Below, one piece after another: positions 25,051 through 37,985 of a stretch of 64,000 nt of DNA; within the stretch, counting starts at the first letter, position 1; the number at the start of each line of letters is the position of its first letter. The DNA is from Cymbidium sinense (Eukaryota > Streptophyta > Magnoliopsida > Asparagales > Orchidaceae). The notes beneath the pieces are model-generated. The model saw only the letters and a program-made list of their open reading frames with translations. It was not told the origin of the DNA and did not search any database. Location: positions 1,388,976 to 1,452,975 of the forward strand of contig CM038215.1 in the NCBI GenBank assembly GCA_021442155.1. Reading direction: 5' to 3'. A program made the position numbers and the translations under genes.

Positions 25051-25690
25051 CTAAAGTTCTAAGTTAATTTTATTGAGCTCATTGATGGTTGACTTGATCT
25101 CTTCTTTGAACTCTAGTGATGCATCTTTGACTTCAAAATCATTTGGATCATTTGAGGTTTCTAAGCACAGCTCCTCATATAAGTTAATGTGATTCAAAAA
25201 GAACTTATCAGATTCCAAATGATTGGTGATGACTAGCGTGTAATCGTCATCATTATTTGGACCTGTCTCTAGTCTAGTCTTGATTGAGAGCTTTTTCATT
25301 TGTTCTTCCATATTCTTTCAAACTAGTCTAACCTGCACTTTTACCAAGTATGTGGGATTAACCCTTTCTTTGCTAAATTATGAACACAACGCAAGAACCA
25401 ATCAAAAGGTAATTTTATTAAATCTTTATATGAATCATCCTCAAGTTTTACATCAACTTCTTGACTTGAGGATGATGCTCCCAGAAAGAACACCTAAGAC
25501 TTCACACATGGATGACTTAGGGGCTACTTTAACTAATAAACCCTTAGCTTTTTGAGAGGAAAGTGGGGTTAGAGCTAAGGTTCCTAACTTATGCCTAACT
25601 ATTTCACATATAGACTTGGATACACTTATGCTTTGCTTTGGAGCCCGATCTTCATCGCTATCTGGCTTAAGTGTCACCTCCTAGGGAATC
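25051..25690 (-). pseudogene. Linker between protease and RT (A)
   Basis: Minus frames 25051-25311 and 25453-25677. The first is acidic (KEEIKSTINELNKINLEL) and leads into RT. The second (DSDEDRAPKQSISVSKSICEIV) resembles the poorly conserved spacer of Tat-type polyproteins. No catalytic motif. Copy C keeps only part of it (58028-58340). Confidence 0.6.
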
Positions 25691-25974
25691 TACTTTTGAG
25701 AAGAGCAGGCTGGTGTGCTAACCATATAAGACTCATCCTATGAACTAGATTCTATGTCTATATGGATAGCAGGTGTACTCCTAGTAGTTGGGACATATCT
25801 TCTATTAGGTGGCCAATAAGGAGGTTTTCCACCCCTAGGACTAACTATGAACTTGCCTCTTACTCTGCCTAGTGGAGGTCAGGTCGTCTTACACATATGT
25901 TCAAAAGGAGTAACGAGCTATGTGTGGAATCTAATGTTAGGCACCACTTCCTCCTCCAAGTTTATTTCAACTCC

Positions 25975-26072
25975 CTTTTATTTTCTTTTTCATTTTCTCT
26001 TTTCTTTTCTTTTTCTTTTTCTTTTTCTCTTTCTTTCTTTTCTTTTTCTTTTTCTTTTAATTCTCAACTTTG
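25975..26072. repeat. Polypyrimidine tract (A)
   Basis: About 95 bases of CTTTTT/CTTTTTT repeats on +, that is GAAAAAG on the element's sense strand, where it would encode Glu/Lys runs. It has a counterpart at 58712-58788 in copy C. It sits between the protease remnant and the linker, so it is part of the coding region and not the usual polypurine tract next to a 3' LTR. Confidence 0.75.
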
Positions 26073-26103
26073 GCTAGGTTCACGAGAATAGACTTGTTGA
26101 TTT

Positions 26104-26350
26104 TTAGGGAGGTAGTAAGGCACATTCATATACATCGACCTCCTGAACTATAAATGGCTTGAGATCTCGTTTGACATAGTAGACAATCCCACCTCTCACA
26201 AACTTCATACATGGATGTAGAGAGAATGGAACTATGTTGTTCTCATGTATCCATGGTCTCCCAAGCAAAGCATTGAAAGATGTATCCAAGTCTATAATGT
26301 GAAACTTGGCTTCGGTCTTCTAATCATCTATCTCCAAGGGCAACACTATG
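26104..26350 (-). pseudogene. Aspartic protease, C-terminal remnant (A)
   Basis: The minus frame 26104-26289 reads DTSFNALLGRPWIHENN, then LHPCMKFVRGG and VVYYV-like text (read as IVYYVKRDLKPF). This is the conserved end of the gypsy protease region. The N-terminal half with the catalytic D-T/S-G is absent: upstream sequence changes to non-coding text at about 26370. The same break is present in copy C, so the loss predates that duplication. Confidence 0.82.
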
Positions 26351-26369
26351 GAGCCTGAGACCTATTGAC

Positions 26370-28360
26370 CTCACTTTTGGAGTGCAGATTCAATCTTCCT
26401 ATCTTAGACTTAGGAGTCTTCTAGAGACTAAGACTTCCCTAGTCATAATACACTTCTAATAATTAGGTAAACACTTAACCTAAGCTAACGACTTATAAGG
26501 GTTAACCATAGGATTAAGTTATGCCTTTAGAATTAGGATAATCCACCTACCCTGCAAACCCAAATCCAATACATGTTCACCTTATAAAACCAAACCTCAA
26601 GTTCAATTCAAATATCAAATTCAAATCCAAATCCAAACCCAAATTCCAAAACCAAATGATTGAAGACCATGATCAAATCCAAACTTGAAACCCTTCTTAA
26701 GCCATAAGACCTATCCCATGGACTTAGCTAAATCTTAATCCAAATCAATCCAAAATCAATTGATTTTCTCATAATAATTTATATCTTCAATCATCTTCCT
26801 AAATATAAATCAAATATACATTCAACTGATCAAAACTAAATCAAACTATATCATACTAAATCTAATTAAATCAAAACCCTTCCTGAGCTATATGACCTAT
26901 CCCATGGATATAGCCAAATATTAATCAAAATCAAGTCAAAATCAATTGATTTTCTAACAAATCAATCATATTTTCAATCATCTTCACAAATTTACATGAA
27001 ATATACAGTTAAATTATCAAAACTAAATCAAACTAAATCAAAATCCAAACCTAAGCCACATGACCCAACTCCATGGACTTAGCCAAATTCCTTCATTCCA
27101 AAACCCAAATTCAATTGATTTTCTCATGAATCAATCATACCTTCAATCATATTCACAAATATAATTGAAATCTACAATCATCAAGCCAAACCAAAATCAA
27201 TCCAATTCAAACCCAACTTAACCCTTTTGACTTAAAATGTTAAAATGAACCAAAACCCATATGAAACAATTGCAATTGAATTTATATCAATCCCAAATCC
27301 ATATATAAACTCAAATAAATCAAACTCAACCCAAAATCAAAACCAACTAAATTGGTCCACTTGACCCAAAGTGGCCAATTTGACCTATTTGAGCCAAGTT
27401 CTAATCCTACCCAAATTGGATTGAGCCAAGCCCATAAAAACCTCCCATCATGATCGTTGATCACCCTAAGTTGATCAATTATCACAAATTGGGTCAAACT
27501 AAGTCAACTTTGTCATTTTACCAAGTCAACCCCTTAACCCATATGAACCCAAATTAGACAAATTGCAACCTAAGCCAAATCTCTTGAAACTAATGATTCA
27601 TACCAAATCAAAATCAATATTTGAATATGACTTGACCTTTAATTGAGTCAAACCAAATCCAATTGGCCCCCTTGACCTAAGTTGACCCAAATTTAACTAA
27701 AGGACAAAATTGGGTCAAATCAAAATATAAACAAAATTGATTGCAATCAATGGCTCAAGTTCATTCCAAATTGATTGTTGAACCTGACTAAAGCCATGAT
27801 TGGACAATTGAACCCAATTGACCTACTTAGCCCAAATTGACCTAAAGGTTCAAGTTGGACTAAATCAAAACCAAATCCAAATTAATTGAAACCAAAGCCT
27901 ACAATCATATTCAATTGGTCAACTAAACCCAAACCAACACCCAACCCAAGCCAATTTGGCTAATTTTATCAAATTGGTCAACTTAACATTTGACCCAAAT
28001 GAATTCAAATGAGCCTAAATCAAATCTAAGCCAAACTAAACCAAATCAATTAAACCAAAACATCCCAAATGATCATATGAACTTGACCCAACCCTTGCTT
28101 TGACCCAATTTGACCAATTGGTCAACTTGACCCAACCTAACCCAATTTGACCTAAATGAGTCAAATTTTGCCAAACCAAACCAAATCAACTCCAATTGAC
28201 TTGAAATTTGGTCAAACCCACTTTTGGCTCATTTCAAATTTGCCCAAATCAAATCTAATGCCAAATGATCATTTCACCCTTAGGTCAAGGGCATCACATG
28301 AGAAAAATCACCCATATAAGTGGTCATTTCCAATGGTCCACTTGGTACTCTCCCAATGGT
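26370..28360. other. A/C-rich non-coding block upstream of pol (A)
   Basis: Low-complexity text of AACCAAATC, CAATTTGACC and CCCAAATTG words, with a repeating theme of GCCACATGACCCATCCCATGGACTTAGCCAAAT at about 26700, 26895 and 27055 (three diverged copies, spacing about 160-190). Copy C repeats the first 1.45 kb (59050-60497). No coding frame. It occupies the place of gag and 5' UTR. Confidence 0.6.
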
Positions 28361-29290
28361 CCACTTAGGCACCTAGGACACTTTCCAACCTAACCCAAGG
28401 GGTGGTTGGGTCAGCCATGACCCATGGGAGGTGAAATCACCTCACCCTCCCCATTGGAGCATTAGAAACCCATAGGACACTCATGATTTCTTCTTGGTAG
28501 CCACCTCAAGACCTTCAACCAACCAAGCTGAGCCAACTCACCTCCTCCCCACCACCGATGACTCCTTGAGATCACCGGACGGCCACTAGAAGCCAAACCC
28601 AATCCCACCATTCGATCAAGATGAAGGGGGGGTATACACCACCTCATTTCCACTCAAACACACATAAAAATCATTCCTCAGAGCCCTAGCTAATGAAGAT
28701 GAACCCCTAGAGCCATTCCCTAAGCTCCCAAGCTAGTTGCTCGATCAAAAAATGCCATTCCCATCCATCCTAAAAAAGGAGACTCTCCATTTATGACCTA
28801 ACTTTCTCATCTCTCCATCAAATTCAAATTAACTTTGTACACACCTTCCCTAGGCCTCATCGAGCAAGAATGAATTATTTCTCATTCTTCTTGACTGGAG
28901 GTGGGACTTTGATCAAACTCGAGCTCCGAATCATCGATTTATGGCCTTTCAAGAGAACATCAAGGAATCGATCCAATTGCTACTCAACAGGCTTCAACTC
29001 TACTAGATGAAGCTTCCTCAATCGTTTGAGCTGCTTGAGCTCCAGCGAGGTATGCTTCCAAAATGGATCCTTAGGCAAAAATGGGTTGGAGCTTTTTGAT
29101 GAAAACTTGCATCTCGTGCGATCCTGATCATTGGATCCCTTCTGATCAATGTCTTGAAAGTATGGGATCCTTTTGGAGTTGATCCGAGCTTGGGTAAGCT
29201 CAAATCAAGTGAGTAATGGTGGACAGACTCCATTCTCCCTCACTTGGCTTAGATCTGCTTTGATACGTAGGCACTAGATTGATAAGTTTT
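28361..29290. other. More GC-balanced non-coding segment (A)
   Basis: Sequence with normal base composition, including ACCTCCTCCCCACCACCG and GATCCTGATCATTGGATCCC words. The minus frames 28462-28653 and 29018-29233 lack any recognised domain. It could be part of an LTR or untranslated leader. No counterpart exists in copies B, C or D. Confidence 0.5.
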
Positions 29291-30704
29291 AAGTAGCCAA
29301 TGCGGTGCCATGTGGGCATTAGGTAGTTACATGGTGCCAACATGATTAGGCTTTAATTAGGGTTAATTAATCATTTTTAATGGCTGAAACTTCTAAAAGT
29401 TATAAAAAATCATAGACAAATAAAAAAATGCAAATTAATACTCATTTTAAAGATATTTCAGAGGCGAATTAATTAAAAATGATCTTAACGAACTTTGAAC
29501 ATAAATTAAGATTTAATTATAAAATTAATTATTTTAATTACTCCTTAATTACTTGAGAAATTAATCCCAAATGGATTAATTTATTGGGATGACCTCTGCC
29601 TCCTATGATTTTCTTGGGATTTATTGCTCACTTAATTAATAAAATTAACTAATTAAATCTTAACTACTCTTTTAAGTTAATTAATGATTAACTAATCCCT
29701 TGAGCAGTCATAAATTGGTTAATTAAGTTTATTAATCATTATTCAACAGTAAGTAAACAAAGGAATAGGGTTGGGACCCCTTTCCCTAAGTTCATTTAAC
29801 CCTTTTTTAAAATAAAATTAATTAAGATTTAACTAATTACTTAAATCACTTAATTAAAATAAAATCATAATCACATCAGCCCTTAATTAATTAAATCATG
29901 AGGTAGATCTTTAGGTCTTTAATAACCTAAAGGAGTTTAATGAAATTATGGTTAGTCCACATGCCTGGGAAAACCATAAGAGTAATTAATTAAGTCCCTT
30001 AATCTAATTAACTATTAATCATGAGCCAATTGTGTTAGTCCCCTTTTATTTCTTAGGATCATTGCAAGTTTTTTTTTTCATGCATATCATGTTGGCTCAT
30101 AGTTATTTAGTTAATTACTTTAAGGTGACATAGGTAAGGGAAATTAATTCATCTAATTAAGGGTTCAACTTAATTAAGCCATAAAATCAACTTAACTATA
30201 TTTCCTTAAATTAAATCAGATCACTAATGTGGGAATGGGTTTAAAACAATAAGTGATGATTTCTCTTCTCCTTTTAAATCAAATCAAATGCAAAACTTAA
30301 TTAAAAAAGAAGCTTTGGTCTGCTTTAAATAATCTTATTTGATTTGATTATCTTTAAGAACTAGTTTGGTTTAATTAATCACATGCTTATATTTGATTGT
30401 CCTTTTTCCAATCATGTTAAATTTGGTATGTCATTTGAATTCATGCATCCATATTTTCAAAATCAAGTAAAATAAAAAGGAATTCCTTTATGTAAACTTG
30501 CATGTGTTGATTTAATTTAATTTATGTGTGGCTATTATCACTATTAAATCCAAATGTATTTTTCAAAACCTTATAAATGAATAATAATATGTGTTATGAT
30601 GCTAGTTATAAATACATAAGAAATGCATGTGCTTATAGCTTAAGTGTATGAATGTTGAATTCTCTTTCCTCTATTAATGTATTGATTTATATAAGATTGA
30701 ATGA
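29291..30704. other. AT-rich TTAATTAA segment (A)
   Basis: Repeated TTAATTAA/AATTAATT words with no open frame and no clear tandem unit. I see no gene in it. It may be LTR or leader sequence. Confidence 0.45.
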
Positions 30705-31345
30705 TAATGGGTAAATAGTCTGGACATCCCAAGAACACGAGGCTTCAGCAAGCCTCGAGGAGGTCATTTGATTATGTCATTTCCCTGGTTTAACAATGGG
30801 ACATACCCGTATTATTTCATTCTTATATATTTCAACATTAGAATTTGGATAGAGCTTTAATTCATATATATAAATGATTCAATCAAAAATATATATATAT
30901 ACAATCTTTGCATGGTATTCTTTCCCTCATTTATGTATACATCTATGTGTGTCCAAGAAAAGCAGGTATATAATCTAGACATCACGGGAATACGAGGCTT
31001 TAGTTACCCCCAAATAGGTCATTTGATTATCTCACTTCCCTAGTTTAACAATGACATGTACTTGCGTATATCTTTCTACATGTATATGTATATGTGATTA
31101 GTGAATGAAAATCCCATTTTACATTAAATTTGCATGATTCATAATTGATTAAGTGGTTGAATTAATTAGCCATATGATTTGGAGCTTACTTCCTATTTCA
31201 TGTATACAAATTTACATAGGTTTGAATGTAAATGGGTATTTAGTCTGGACATCTCGAGAATAAGAGGCTTTAGCTAGCTCCAAGGAGGTCATTTGATTAC
31301 CTCACTTTCCTAGTTTAACAATGTCAAATTCCTATTTAATTTCAT
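30705..31345. repeat. Three direct repeats, about 260-base period (A)
   Basis: A conserved core of about 85 bases starts near 30718, 30974 and 31244. Each reads TCTGGACATC or TCTAGACATC, then CGAGGCTT or GAGGCTTTAG, then GGTCATTTGATTA, TCCCTGGTTTAACAATG and variants. Between the cores lie TATATGTATA-type stretches. Spacings are 256 and 270. No counterpart is visible elsewhere in the window. Confidence 0.8.
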
Positions 31346-32690
31346 TCTTATATTCTTTTTGTATAAGAATTTGGATAAAGTTTTAAATTAATATGTTTAA
31401 ATAATTCAGTCAAATAAAATATAAATTTTATCATTTAAGTGTGCTAAAATATATTGCATGTATAGATACACTTAGGATTAAATCATATGCATGTTAGATG
31501 TGATGGAAAGAATGATTTAATATATGTCATGTGGTAGTAATTCAACTAAATTAATCTTAAGATGCCTTTCATTTTGAGTAGGATTATTTAAACTGAACCT
31601 AAACTTTGGATTAATTAAATCATTTAATAAGCCATTCACTAAAGAGAACTAAATCAAATTAATATACTTTAGAAAGTAACTTAAGGTAGGGATGAAAGAG
31701 GGCAATCCTCTTTTCCTCTCTTTATAACACTTAGTTCCTAAGTGTAATAAAATGAAACAAAAGAAAACACAAATTAAAATTCTTAAATCAATTTAAGTAC
31801 TTCAAGTGAAATCAACCTTTCTTGTTAAATTGAATCCTTCTACACTTAGAAAATACAACACTAATGCCTAACAAGACTTACCACACAAGCCTTAATACAC
31901 ACATTAGAATTAAGTCACCACTAATAGCTCTAAGTTAGAGGTGTATGATGTGATGTATGTTTTGTTTTATGATGTATTGTTATATATTGGATGTTAGGGT
32001 GTATGCTTCGTAGACTAGATGATAAGCCAATATTAGCCTAATCATGTTTTTTGTAGGGGATTATGCTTAAGGGATGCTTAAAAATAAATATGAATGCCCT
32101 TTTACAAGTTGGTTAAATCCTTAAGCATAATCCAAGTTAGGATAGGTGGGCTTAGTTACCCATGTGTAAAGTGCTATGTCCAAATTATAAATACAATTGT
32201 TTAGGATTATATGTATATTTAGCAAACCTTTATTTTGTAGGTGTAGTTAGATTTACTTTTCTCACATAAATGTAATTTTTCCAATAGGAATTAAGATTAG
32301 TGCTATGGGGGATTAGGATGAGTAGTGGTCAGAAGGCTTTGTCCTAGGGTGCCCTGTGATGCCTTTGAAGCAAGCACCATCCAAATCAAAGAAGGAACCA
32401 AATCAGAAATGGAGATATGAAGAAAGAAGACCCCCATAGCATTTAATACAATTATAATTATTCTTTCATATTCCATGTTGTATAAGGGTAGAGCTCGGCA
32501 ACCCATCTTTTCACTCTTGGGTTTGTGCGGTACTCCCAAACCGCTTTTACCTTTTATTGATATTTTATATAATTGTTTGATGCTATGTTTACATTGTGCA
32601 TTAAGGCGACTTGCCTTTCATAGTTTCTTAAATGATTGATGCTTTAATGTGTGGCTTGGATCGATTAGGCTCTTAAGATAAATCTAAACC
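31346..32690. other. Right-end segment of copy A
   Basis: Non-coding. The part 32130-32600 is recognisably related, though diverged, to 60530-60900 (shared TTTATTTTGTAGGTGTAGTT, GACCCCCAT, GTTGTATAAGGGTAGAGCT). Telomere-like repeat resumes at about 32690. I regard it as the right border of the element, possibly LTR sequence. Confidence 0.55.
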
Positions 32691-34394
32691 ATAAACCTAA
32701 ACTAAAACACAATCTTAAACTATAACTAAACCTAAATCTAAACCCTAAAACCTAAACCCAAAACCCAAATTAAACCCTAATCCCTAAAATCCTAAACCAC
32801 AAACCCTAAACCTAAAACCTAAACACTAAACCCTAAACCCTAAAAGTCTAAAACATAAACCTAAATAAAACCTAAAATAAAATAAATAAATAAAACCTAA
32901 AAAAAAAAAAATAAATAAAATAAAATAAAATAAAACATAAACTAAAACATAAGCTAAACCTAAACCTAAACCTAAAAGATAAAGAAAAGTAAAATAAAAC
33001 TAAAATAAAATAAAATAAAATCTAAACTAAATAAAAATAAAACCTAAATAAAATTAAAATAAACCTAAAATAAAATAAAACTTAAACTAAAAAAATAAAC
33101 CTAAATAAAAAAAAATAATAAAAAAATAAACCTAAACCCTATTAAAATCTAAACCTAAAATAAAAATAAAATAAATTTCAGCCTAAACTAAAATAAATAA
33201 AACTAAACCTAAATAAATAAACTAAACCTAAACTTAAAATAAACTAAATAAATAAAATAAACTAAAATAAACCTAAACCTAAATTAAAATAAAACTAAAA
33301 TAAAATAAAATAAAACCTAAAACCTAAACCTAAAATAAAATAAAACCTAAACTAAACCAAAACTTAAAATAAAAAAATAAAACCGATAAAACTAAATAAA
33401 AAATAAAATAAACTAAACCTAAACCTAAAATAAACTAAATAAAAACCTAAACTAAAATAAATAAACTAAATAAAATTAAAAAAAAAATAAATAAATAAAT
33501 AAAATAAACTAATTAAAATAAATAAAACACTTATTAATTTCAAGATTAAAGATTAAAATAACAAAAAAACTTGTGCTAAAATGACCACCAGGCCACAAAC
33601 TGGCCCCAAGCCACCCTAAACCCTAAACCCACCCTAAACACTAAACCTAACCAACCTGAGCCAAAAACCCTAGGCCACACCTTACCCTTGATCCTACCTA
33701 AACCCTAAAACCTAAAACCAAAAAACAAATTAATAAAACCTAAAATAAATAAATAAAGACTAAACCAAGATAAAATAAAATAAACTAAAATAAACTTAAA
33801 ATGACCAAACCTAAACTAAACCTACCAAACTAAACCTAAAATAAAATAAAATAAAAAATAAAAACTAAACTAAACTAAAATAAAATAAATAAAACCATAA
33901 ATTAAAATAAAAATTTAAATAAACCTAAAATAACCTAAATAAAATAAAACCCAAACATAAAAAACCCAAATAAAATAAAAAACTAAATAAAACCAGAACC
34001 TAAAAATTAACCTAAAATAAATTAAAATTAAACCTAAAACCAAACTAAAAAACTTAACAAAATAAAATAAAATAAATAAAATAAAATAAAAAAAATAAAC
34101 TAAATAAACTAAAATAAACTAAATAAAAATATAAACTAAAACTAAAACCCTAAACTAAATAAAATAAAATAAATAAAATAAACCTAAAACTAAAAAATAA
34201 AAAAAGTAAACCTAGTAAAACTAAATAAAATAAAATAAAAACTAAAACTAAATAAATAAAATAAATAAACTATACTAAAATAAACAAAATCTAAACTAAA
34301 GATAAAAAATAAATAAATAAAAAATAAACTAAATATAAATAAAATAAAATAAATAAATAAAAATAAATAAATAAACGTTCATTTTTTGTTTTTT

Positions 34395-34800
34395 TAAAGA
34401 AAACTGACCCTACCCTAAACCTTAAACCGAATCCTAAACCCTGAGCCTAAACCCTAGGCCTGTAAGCAGGCCCTGGGCCACTAAACCCAAAGCCCAGGCA
34501 CTAAAACCCAAGGCCTAGGCCCTGGCCCTAAAGCCCTGAACAGGCTCTGGCCACCCACCTGACACCAGATCTGAGCCTGAGCCCAACTGTAAACTAGGCC
34601 CCCAGGCTAAACTACTCAGACCCTGAGGCCTGAGCTAAAAGGCCTCTGAGCTAACTAACCTGAGCCCTGGCTGACCCTGGGCCAAAGGCAGCCTCAAACT
34701 GAAACTGAGCCACTGGGCCTGAGCTAAACTGACCACAGGCTAAAAATGACCCCAAACCAAACTACCTACCACTGAAACTCAGACCCTAACATCTAAAATC
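34395..34800. other. CCTGGGCC/CCTGAGCC patch
   Basis: Telomeric spacing with dense A-to-G differences, for example AGGCCCTGGGCCACTAAAC and CCTGAGCCCTGGCTGACC. The transition from ordinary CCTAAA text is abrupt on both sides. No frame or element is recognised. Confidence 0.5.
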
Positions 34801-36429
34801 CTAACAAAAGGCTATAAAATTAAATATGGGAAGCTGACCTATTAGATAAGATAAATAAAATAAAACCATATACTTAAAATAATAAAATAAAATAAACAAA
34901 CTATATAATAAATAAACCTATGAAATAAATAAACATATAAACTAAATAAAATAACCTAAATAATACTAAATAAAAACTATAAACCTAAAATAAACTTAAA
35001 ATAAATAAAACTAAACTAAAAAAAATAATAAATAAAACCACTAAAATAAACCAACATACTAACTAAAATAAAATAAACTAAAAATAACTCACTAACTGCA
35101 TACTGACCTAAACTAAAACTAAACTAAACTAAATAAAAAAAAATAAAATAAATAAATACCTAAACCTCTAAACCTAAACCTAAATAAAATAAAATCCTAA
35201 AAATAAAAAACTAATAACCTAAACTAAAACACAAAACTAAAATAAATAAAATAAAACCTCTACTAAACTAAAACCTAAACCTAAATAAACTAAACTAAAA
35301 TAAATAATAAAACCTAAATAAACTAAACTAAACCTAAACTAAATAATTATTAAATAAATAAACTAAACTAAACCTAAAAATAATAGAACTAGCTAAAAAT
35401 AAAATAAAACCTAAACCTACCATAAAAAAGCTAAACCTAAAATAAATAAATAAAACTCAACTCAAAGAGCATAAACTAAACCTAAACTAATAATAAAATA
35501 AAGATAAATGCTAATAAAACTAAATAAAATAAAATAAATTTAAATAAATAAATAAACTAAAATAAATAAAAAAATAAAATAAAAATAAATAATAAACCTA
35601 TCTGTTTGATTTATAAAAACTCTAACCCTAAACCCTCACCCTGACTGAGCCCTCCACAAACCCCACCTAACCACAAACCTCCCCTAAACCCTACCCTCCC
35701 TGAGCCCAAACCCAAAAACCTAGCTACTAAAAACAAAATATTAAACCTAATTTAAACTAATGACAAATAAAATAAAATAAAAGCTAAACCTACATAAACT
35801 TAAAATAAAATCAATAAAAATAAAAACTAAAATAAAATATTTAAAAACCTAAACTAAACTAAAAAAATTAAATTAATTGAAGAATAAAAGACCTAAATAA
35901 TAAAAAAACTAAATAAAAATCTAAACCTAAAAATAAATAAAAAATAAAGCATAAACCCTAAACAAAAAAAAACCTAAAATAAAATTAAAATAAATAAAAT
36001 AAAATAAACCAAAACAAAACTATAGTAAACTAGAATAAAACTAAATAAAACCTAAGCTAAACTTAAACCAAAACCAAAACAAAACAAAATAAAATAATCT
36101 AAAAAAACCTAAACCTAAATTAAAAAATAAAACATAAAAATGAACCTAAAATAAAAACCTAAAAGCAAAACCTAAAAAAAATAAAATAAAAATCTAAACT
36201 TAAACCTAAAATAAAAATAAAACCTAAAATAATAATAAAATAAAAATAAAACTCAACTAAAATAAACCTAAATCAAACCTAAACCTAAAAAAATATCTAA
36301 AATAAATATCTACTATAAAATTTAAAATAAACCTAAGAAAAAATAAAAAAAAATAAAGTAAAATAAAATTAATAAAATAAACTAAATATGCTAACCTAAA
36401 CATGTGGGTTTAATTTTGTTTTTTTTAAA

Positions 36430-37030
36430 TTAAACTAAATCCCAGATCTGACCCTGACTAAACACTACTGCCCACTTACACCCTAAACCCTGGGCTATAA
36501 ACCTCTACCTACATACCATGAAGAAACCTGGGCTACCCTGGGCCCTGAGCCTGACCTGGGCCCTGGGCCACAGGCCTATAAAACTTAATCACTGACCCTC
36601 ACTGGGCCCCCTGGGCCTAATAAGGCCTACAAAGGCCTAACTGACTGGGCCTGATCATTAAAATCCTGGGCTGATATCAAAGATCTAGACTAGGCCAGAG
36701 GCTTTAGCAAGGCTAAACTGGGCCCCAGGCACTGAATAGACCACTGACACTGACTGAGCTCTGGGCCCCAGACCCTACTAACTCTAAATACTAAATATTA
36801 AAGTATTACTTAGGCCTGAAAGGACCCAGATCCCACTTAAACCTGGGACCTGGGCCTAAACCTTATCCAACCTAATCCAGGCCAAACCCTGGGCTTATGT
36901 TAGGCCTCTAAAATCTACTCTGACTCCACTGGGCTCAAACCCTGGGCCCAGGCCACTGACCTACCACAGGCCACTAACTCCACAAACCTACCTATACCCA
37001 CTACTACCCTAAACCTGAGCCTAAGGCTAA
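36430..37030. other. Largest CCTGGGCC-type patch
   Basis: About 600 bases where almost every repeat shows G in place of one or more A of TAAA, including GGGCCCTGAGCCTGACC and CCTGGGCCCAGGCC. Short palindromes (GGGCCC, AGGCCT) arise as a by-product. It starts directly after the tag at 36400-36425. Confidence 0.5.
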
Positions 37031-37985
37031 TAAAATAAATAAAATAAATAAATCATAAACTAAATAAAATATATAATCCTAATAAATCTTGATATACCTA
37101 AAATAAATAAAATAAACTCATAAAAATAAAGCTAAAATAAAGATAAACTACATAAAACCTAAAATAAATAAATAAAAAAATAAAATAAACTAAATAAAAT
37201 AAAATAAAATAAAGAAAATAATAAATAAATAATAAATAAAATAAATTAAATTAAAACCTAGTTTCTTTATTTTTTTTAAAGAAAACTAAACCCTAATGAA
37301 AACTCTACCCTGAAAGATCTAAAAAAACTGCCGTTTGATTTAAAATAAACCTAAACTAAATCTTAAACCACACTAAAACCTAAATCTTAGGCCTTTATAA
37401 AAAAAATGAAAATAAAATACCTAATGACCACTAAGCCCTCAGCTCCCCAACCCCAAATGACCCCTAACTAACCATGAACCTGACCCTAGGCACTCCCTAA
37501 ACCCTGACCTGGATCCAAAAACCCTAAACCCAGGCCTAAAAACTACTTTAAAATAAACCACCTTATGACCTAAACACAGACCTAAGACCCTAAACCTGGG
37601 CCCTCCACTCTGATCAACCTGAGCCTAATGAAAATATAAACTGCTAATTAAACTTAACAGGCTGGGCTAAATTAAAGATAACATTATAAAAGATAAATAA
37701 ATAATAAGATACTAAATAAATAAAATACTAAACATGGGTTTGTGGTTTTAAACCCTCCCCAAACTAACCTCAGACCCTAAAACTGGGCTTAGCCACACCA
37801 CAACCTAAAACCAAAAACCTAACCCTAAACCAAAAAGAAGCATAAACCTAAACCCTAAACCCTAAACCTAACTAAACCCTATACCACCTTAAAACAACCT
37901 CAAAACCCTAAACCTAAACCTAAAGTAACTAAATAAAATAAAAAATAAACCTAAACTGTAAAACCTAATAAACCTAAACCCCAAG

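Larger units (their letters stand above)
17633..32690 (-). mobile_element. Decayed Ty3/gypsy (Tat-like) complex, copy A
   Basis: About 15 kb flanked on both sides by CCCTAAA repeat. Gene order on the minus strand is protease remnant, linker, reverse transcriptase, RNase H, integrase, as in Ty3/gypsy elements. Motifs such as LLGRPWIHENN, FSFIDGSSGYK, CYIDDLLVKS and ATDYFSKW fit the plant Tat (Retand/Ogre-like) branch. Many stops and frameshifts make it non-functional. No gag or intact protease start is seen; upstream of the protease remnant is about 6 kb of non-coding text that may include an LTR. I could not match the left and right ends to each other as a pair of LTRs, so the element limits are taken from the return of telomeric repeat and not from LTR alignment. 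Confidence 0.8.
32691..37985. repeat. Telomere-derived array, block V, with many G-containing patches
   Basis: Begins with CCTAAACC repeat, then A-rich text, then alternating patches in which TAAA reads TGGG/TGAG: about 33580-33700, 34395-34800, 35630-35720, 36430-37030 and 37400-37650. Tag-like sequences, more diverged than elsewhere, lie near 34371-34405, 35600-35620, 36400-36425, 37255-37290 and 37330-37350. Bases 37795-37985 return to CCCTAAA before GRP copy 4. No gene seen. Confidence 0.75.

Noticed and set aside
28462..29233. Minus-strand frames 28462-28653 and 29018-29233 as captured host genes
   Set aside because: No recognisable domain, no neighbouring exons or splice signals, and no counterpart in other copies.
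30705..31345. CRISPR-like spaced repeats
   Set aside because: Only three diverged repeats with long linkers, in a plant retroelement context.
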